Below, one piece after another: positions 59,001-64,000 of a stretch of 64,000 nucleotides of DNA. Each line of letters starts with the position of its first letter. The stretch's first letter is position 1. The stretch is from assembly GCA_037127255.1 (NCBI GenBank), contig JBANSL010000009.1, forward strand, positions 1,608,001 through 1,672,000. Direction: 5' to 3'. The notes beneath the pieces are model-generated. The model ran no database searches, was not told the origin of the DNA, and saw only the letters and a program-made list of their open reading frames with translations. A program made the translations under genes and the position numbers. This DNA is from Persicaria tinctoria. Taxonomy: Eukaryota > Streptophyta > Magnoliopsida > Caryophyllales > Polygonaceae.

Positions 59001-61287
59001 CAGTTCAGCTTATCAGTCATCACACCTCAATTTAGTTAGTTCCAAGCCTATCGCACGACACCGATTCCAGATCGCATAGGAGAGATCACAATTCGGACGA
59101 AGAACGTCATTCCTTGAGTCGTCTAGGAGGATTACGTCTGCAACCGCCATCTTCGAAAGGCGTCCTTCCTTTGGTGACGTTGATCCTAGGGTCCATGGGC
59201 CATGGTCCCACCACACTTCTGTTGCGCCATTCTGGTGCCACTCGATCTCTCGTTGTCTCTTCTATGTCGACGTCCATCAAGGGGATCACGAGGGGTTAGA
59301 AGTCACGGAGATAGGGGAGGGCAAGGAAGGACAAAACGACTTTCTTAAGAATTCAGACACAAACCAGGACTAGAGATGATGAGACTCAAGACAAGACACA
59401 GACTCAAGAGTTACAACAATCCCCTTAGGGTATTCTATAAGGTTACAAGTGCACATGGCAATCACAAAATATTTCAATCATATCATTCTACACTATCATG
59501 TACCTATTAAAGGAATAGCGTCCTATGCATCCATAACATTTCACATAATCAACTTTACATGCACATGTGACAGGCTAAAACTTATCATCTCATGCACTAA
59601 TCTTGCTTGACATATTAAGATAATTTATACATGTACCGACAATGGACATATGCAACACAAGTTATGCAAGATCTAGCGAGCATCACATAATATAACATGT
59701 ATGATTAAGCACTCACCTTAGGTACACACATAAGCATATCAAGATAATATGGGACCAATGCAACATGTTAAAATGCATTCCAATAATCCTACTACAAGTA
59801 TAGTCAAGTCCTACAGGGGGCGGTACAACAACTATCATATCACATACATTCATATTTACATAGTAAGACGAGTACGACAATTAATCATACGAGGGTCCAA
59901 ATTTGGGAGGTATATGTCCTACATGATACTAGCAATACTCATTAAACATATACATAGTCAACGAGGTCCAATTAAGTCAATTTAGCATGCTAAGACATTC
60001 ATTTCTCATATTAAACATACAACAAGGGTTGATCACACTATCATGAACCTAATTCATGGAGAGATAATAATCCTGGAAGTTTCATACATATGGTACAAAT
60101 ATCTCCTCATAGAAGCAACCATGCAAGTTATCGAACAAGTCATGCTGAAATACCCAAACATATCATGTCATGAAGTCATAAAGGAGGCTATCATTATAAT
60201 CAGACAGAATTCCCTAAGGGCAATCACTTACTCATCACCCCGTTTCCCGTGGGACACTAGTATGACTCGCTCGGTAGGACACAATGACATTCACGTTGTT
60301 CCCGAGAGATGAGGATAAACTCGTGTTTAGACTCATGTGGAAAGAAGACATGGTTGACCAATACGAGGATCAAAGAGGTGACTCCATGAGACAACTCACT
60401 CCTAACTCGAAACTACTTCAGTCATCACTCACACTAACATACTCAAGTAATCCTCACATCCGACATGATTTTTGAAGGTAATTAGATGACCAACCCAAAT
60501 TTCCCGTGGGAGACACCAACCTCTAGTACAAGACTCGGTAGAAGCATAGACGGTGGGATACCAAACAGGACTCGAAACGGGGTGAGCGGATGCTCTTTGA
60601 ACCTTGTTAACATGCCTAAATATTTTGATGTGATGGATGACGAAGTCAGAATCATCAAAGGGTTCGAATTAAGGAAGTTCCATTCCGACAAGGCAGGAAT
60701 TCCAATGACATAAGAACGAGATACTCTCCCGCTATGCCGTTTGCACAGTTATTCAATACATGAGTCAAGTCAAGACATAGTGATTAGTTCTCTATCCTAA
60801 ACACAACAACACTCAGCATGAAAGCAATCAATGGGGTTAATATGATCCTCTTCGAGGAGGATCGCCCTCGGGCCCAGTTGGATAAAATGCATGCATGTAA
60901 TCACCGAGACGATCTATGCCGTCCTTCGAGGGACGGCTGACCGAAGGGGCAAATACCTCACGGCCTCCTAACCCAAGCTACTCCAACCCTCGGGCTCCTT
61001 GGAGTCTTCAAACCCCATATGTAAAAGAAATCTAGTATTTTGCCTACCCATTCCCAACTACATCCAATAGGGATGGTCTAGCGCCTTTATTACCCCGTCG
61101 TTTCCCTTTGTTTGATTACCGAATTTGTTGAGTCAAGTTCATATTTAATCCATTTGAGTTAGCCATATTAAATTCATTTTGCCCATTTTAAAACATTTTG
61201 AAAAACCATTTGAAAACCTTGGGCCATTTCAAAACCACTTCAACCTATCATACTCGGTTTGCATAACCTCGGCTCTGATACCATCTT
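56003..61287 (-). other. Element D internal region (non-coding)
   Basis: From the primer-binding site (61272-61283) the minus strand passes through sequence close to element C 2830-4100, including two hairpins with TCGA apices (60918-60937 and 60844-60863). It then parallels C 27533-31604 down to the polypurine tract 'gtttttagaggtggatga' before 56002. C-rich on the plus strand between 56900 and 58900. No coding signal. Confidence 0.78.
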
Positions 61288-63038
61288 TGTAACGGCCCAT
61301 GATTATGATTCCCGGGTTATGTTTCGAGGGATTAAACCCCTCGTTAGGATCTTGCGCCCCGACTACAGGTTGAAGGTTTGAAATCCTAACTAACGCTTTC
61401 AAGTGGAATTTCAGACCCAAATTTCAAGGGATCGTTGGAATCCCCGGGGAAGTCCCATGTACCTGCCGTAAGTCTAAGCGTAGAAAATTCATAGTCATAC
61501 AGAAGCGGAAGTAAAATACAATACAAAAGGGGTACCACGGAAGAGCCGGGTCAAAACGTAAGTCAAATATTCAAATCTAAACTATTTATAATTTAGTGAA
61601 GTCAGAGTTTCAACTCTATCTTTCCGCCATGTCAAACCCGCGGTCATGGAGCCAAATCAGCATCATTACACATATATGACATACCTAAAAAAAATAATAC
61701 AGGGCGTGGAATCAGACTGAGGCCCACCCACAGGACTACGTCCTACTGTAATCATACCATATACGCTAATCCTAATAAAGATGCTTCTAGATGTAAGGTG
61801 GAATATTAACACACTAACATGCTCCTAAGATCAAGTGCGTAAATATAATAAGGCCTTAGCACCAAATACCAAGTGGTATATCTCTCTCCTACCTCCACCC
61901 TCTTCCGATAGGGCGGAGACTGGCCAGCTCGTGAATGCATTCCATATAATCGGGTGGCACGCATGCCCAACCCGTATCCACAATAAAGCCCGTATGCATC
62001 TCATAATATAAGGAAGTTTCATGACTCGATTGACTCAGGACGGGACCCGATGAGACTAGGTCGTCCTATAACCCTAGCAATGACTCTAGTTACTTCACAT
62101 ATAACGACCGTTCTGTTTACATACGCATAAAGAAATAGAATGCTCAACGGTCAATACAACCTAGCATGGTACTACATGGCATGCTGATCATGAATGCAAG
62201 CACCTAGTATATCCTATGATTACATGCAAATGGGAATCAATCTGAGTAAGCTCTAGGAACTTACCTGGCGGGGCAGAACATCAAGGCAAGCATTACGATA
62301 GATTAAAGAACACCTAGTAAGCATAACAATCGTATAAGTGTATATCTAATCATTCAAGAACACATCATTCAATGAGAATAACAACCATATCACAATCATC
62401 ATCATCATATCCAGTTCAATCATATCGTCATATTCCAAGACCGCATCATTCTCATCGTTCCATCCAACCACATTCATATATTTGCAATAATAATCCGCAA
62501 TAATAAGTTTGCATAATCATTTACCTCGAGATTCATCATATTATCATATTTCATAAGTTATGAGACAACGATATATAACTTAACATCTTAGCATGCCGTT
62601 AGACATTCATACATTCAATTAGTTCACACAATCATGATATTAGTCAATCAATCATATCATAACATGCTAGTCAGTCACCGATCACATAATTTCCGAGTTG
62701 ATCCCGAAAACCGATTTGAAAACCAAGTTAACTAGTTAGAAATTCTGTCTTTGGAAAATGTTCGTTAAATTCCTTTTTTCTAAAATCCAAGTCTCACAAT
62801 ATAAGTAATTTCGTTTAATCGTCGTAATATTATATCATTAAATCTTAATAATAGTATTTTATATTTTAAAACTCAAATAATAATATTTCATTTTTTAATA
62901 CCATTCTCTTATAAAACTATCATAAAATACCTCCTTTTTCTAAAACTCCCAACCCGAACCTATTTTTGTGAAAAATGCCCAATTTGTTTTGATAGAACAG
63001 GCCCAATCTTTTATTTATTTTAAACCCCAAATTCCTGG
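61288..63038 (-). repeat. Element D 5' LTR, 3' part, cut by element E
   Basis: On the minus strand it ends GGGCCGTTACA at 61288, adjacent to the primer-binding site. It follows the 3' LTR nearly base for base until 'aaattcctgg' at 63038 (equivalent position 54603), where a B-family LTR begins with TGTAACGG. Confidence 0.9.
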
Positions 63039-64000
63039 TGTAACGGCCCAGAATTATGATTTCAGGGTTACGTTTCAAGGGATGAAAACCACTGTTCGGA
63101 TCTTGCAATCCAGGTACGGGTCGAGGTTTCAAACTCATTTCAAAGGTCAGTAATAAAGAGGGATTTCAACCCTAAAGTATCGTAGGGCCGTTGGGTACCC
63201 TTAACTTGTCCTAAGACTATGTCGCGGAAACCATTTCAAACGGAAGTAAAGCGGAAGTAAAGTACAGGTACAAGTGCCACGGCGGAGCCGGGTCAAAACG
63301 GAGTCAAAAGTATAAATCCAAAACAATATAATCAGAGTCTGGTGAAGTCTATAACTCCAGCGCTCACTCTCCGCTGACAAAATGACCCGCGCAATAAGCA
63401 AACAACACCGATAGGATGAACATAAATAATTCCTAAGACTTGATTTGGGGCGGGATCAGATCGATGCCCACTTAACTCTGCATCCCAACCATAAGCACAC
63501 ATATACGCTATACCTAATAAAGATGCTCTAATGCAGTACGAAATTCAAACACACTAGCATGCTCCTAGTTCACAATATTATGCAGAAATACTGTAAAGGG
63601 CCCAAGACAATGCCAACTGGTATATCCCTCTCCTACCTCCACCCCTTCCGACAGGTGGAGACTGGCCAGCTCGTGAATGCATTCATTCATAATAGGGCGG
63701 CACGCATGCCTAACCCGCTCCACAATAAAGCCCGCATGCATATCATAATATAAGGAAGTACTCGATTGACTCAGGGTACCCGATGAGGCTGGGCTACCCT
63801 ATGACCCTAGCAAAGACTCTAGGACTATCACAGATAACGGCCGTTCTGTTTACATACACATAGAGAAATAGAATGCTCAACGATCGATGCAACCTAGCAT
63901 GGTACTACATGGCATGCTGATCATGAATGCAAGCACCTGGTATATCATGCACCTAAAGCAGGGAATAACTCTATTCAATCTGAGTAAGCTCCGAAGAGAC
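63039..64000 (-). mobile_element. Element E: B-family LTR inserted in element D, runs off the window
   Basis: On the minus strand this is the 3' end of a B-type LTR (compare 26570-27527): terminal GTTACA, 'gtacctggattgcaagatcc', core block near 63620-63690. Its sharp junction inside the D LTR shows it arrived after D. The presumed target duplication would be CCTGG (63034-63038); the other copy is outside the window. Confidence 0.82.

Larger units (their letters stand above)
52851..63038 (-). mobile_element. Element D: large non-autonomous LTR retrotransposon (C family), minus strand
   Basis: On the minus strand: 5' LTR 61288-63038 (interrupted at 63039), primer-binding site 61272-61283, internal 56003-61287 (about 5.3 kb), polypurine tract about 56003-56030, 3' LTR 52851-56002 (3152 bp). 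The aligned 5' LTR (1751 bp) and corresponding 3' LTR (52851-54603, 1753 bp) are almost identical, so the insertion is young. The internal sequence parallels element C along its whole length. No ORF above 90 codons and no retroviral protein motif in the internal part. The far end is outside the window, so no target duplication can be confirmed. Confidence 0.87.

Overview
This is nuclear DNA of a flowering plant, most likely a eudicot: one intron-bearing plant gene sits among LTR retrotransposons, MITE-like elements and AT-rich spacer. I see no prokaryotic operons, rRNA or tRNA genes, or CRISPR. The species cannot be named from the sequence alone.

Layout. (1) 1-1909 is AT-rich spacer with a three-copy tandem repeat. 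(2) 1910-34702 is a nested stack. A large LTR element with no recognisable coding capacity ('element C', + strand: LTR remnant 2653-2795, internal 2796-4103 and 27533-31604, 3' LTR 31605-34702) is split by a related element ('element B', + strand, 4104-27527, LTRs of about 3 kb, target duplication AACCA). Element B is itself split by a minus-strand Ty1/copia element of Sirevirus type (10291-23495). The Sirevirus is a tandem partial dimer sharing a middle LTR: one complete unit (13766-23495) plus a second, left-truncated gag-pol. Another LTR fragment ('F', minus strand) abuts element C head to head at 2652/2653. (3) 34703-39884 is a short spacer plus two TIR elements without transposase and a poly-G tract. 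(4) 39885-43077 (minus strand) is the only convincing host gene: a four-exon BTB/POZ-NPH3 gene resembling Arabidopsis At5g66560. A hAT-like element sits in its last intron. (5) 43217-45260 is a nest of foldback MITEs just upstream of that gene, two of them with perfect 9-bp target duplications. (6) 46144-50830 is a non-autonomous LTR element (target duplication CACCA) with one gag/retropepsin-like ORF. (7) 52851-63038 (minus strand) is another large LTR element ('D') of the element C family, whose 5' LTR is broken at 63039 by a B-family LTR ('E') that runs off the window.

Elements B, C, D, E and F form one superfamily. They share LTRs of about 3.1 kb starting TGTAAAG and ending GTTACA, an initiator-Met tRNA primer-binding site, a purine tract before the 3' LTR, and about 5 kb of internal sequence without a recognisable protein. 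They fit large non-autonomous LTR derivatives (LARD-like) that would need proteins from elsewhere. The Sirevirus has every expected domain but carries in-frame stops, some shared by both units. The most interesting signals are RNA-level: a pairing-conserved hairpin at the 3' end of each LTR next to the primer-binding site, and two neighbouring hairpins with TCGA apices downstream of it in C and D, which look like candidate dimerisation or packaging signals.
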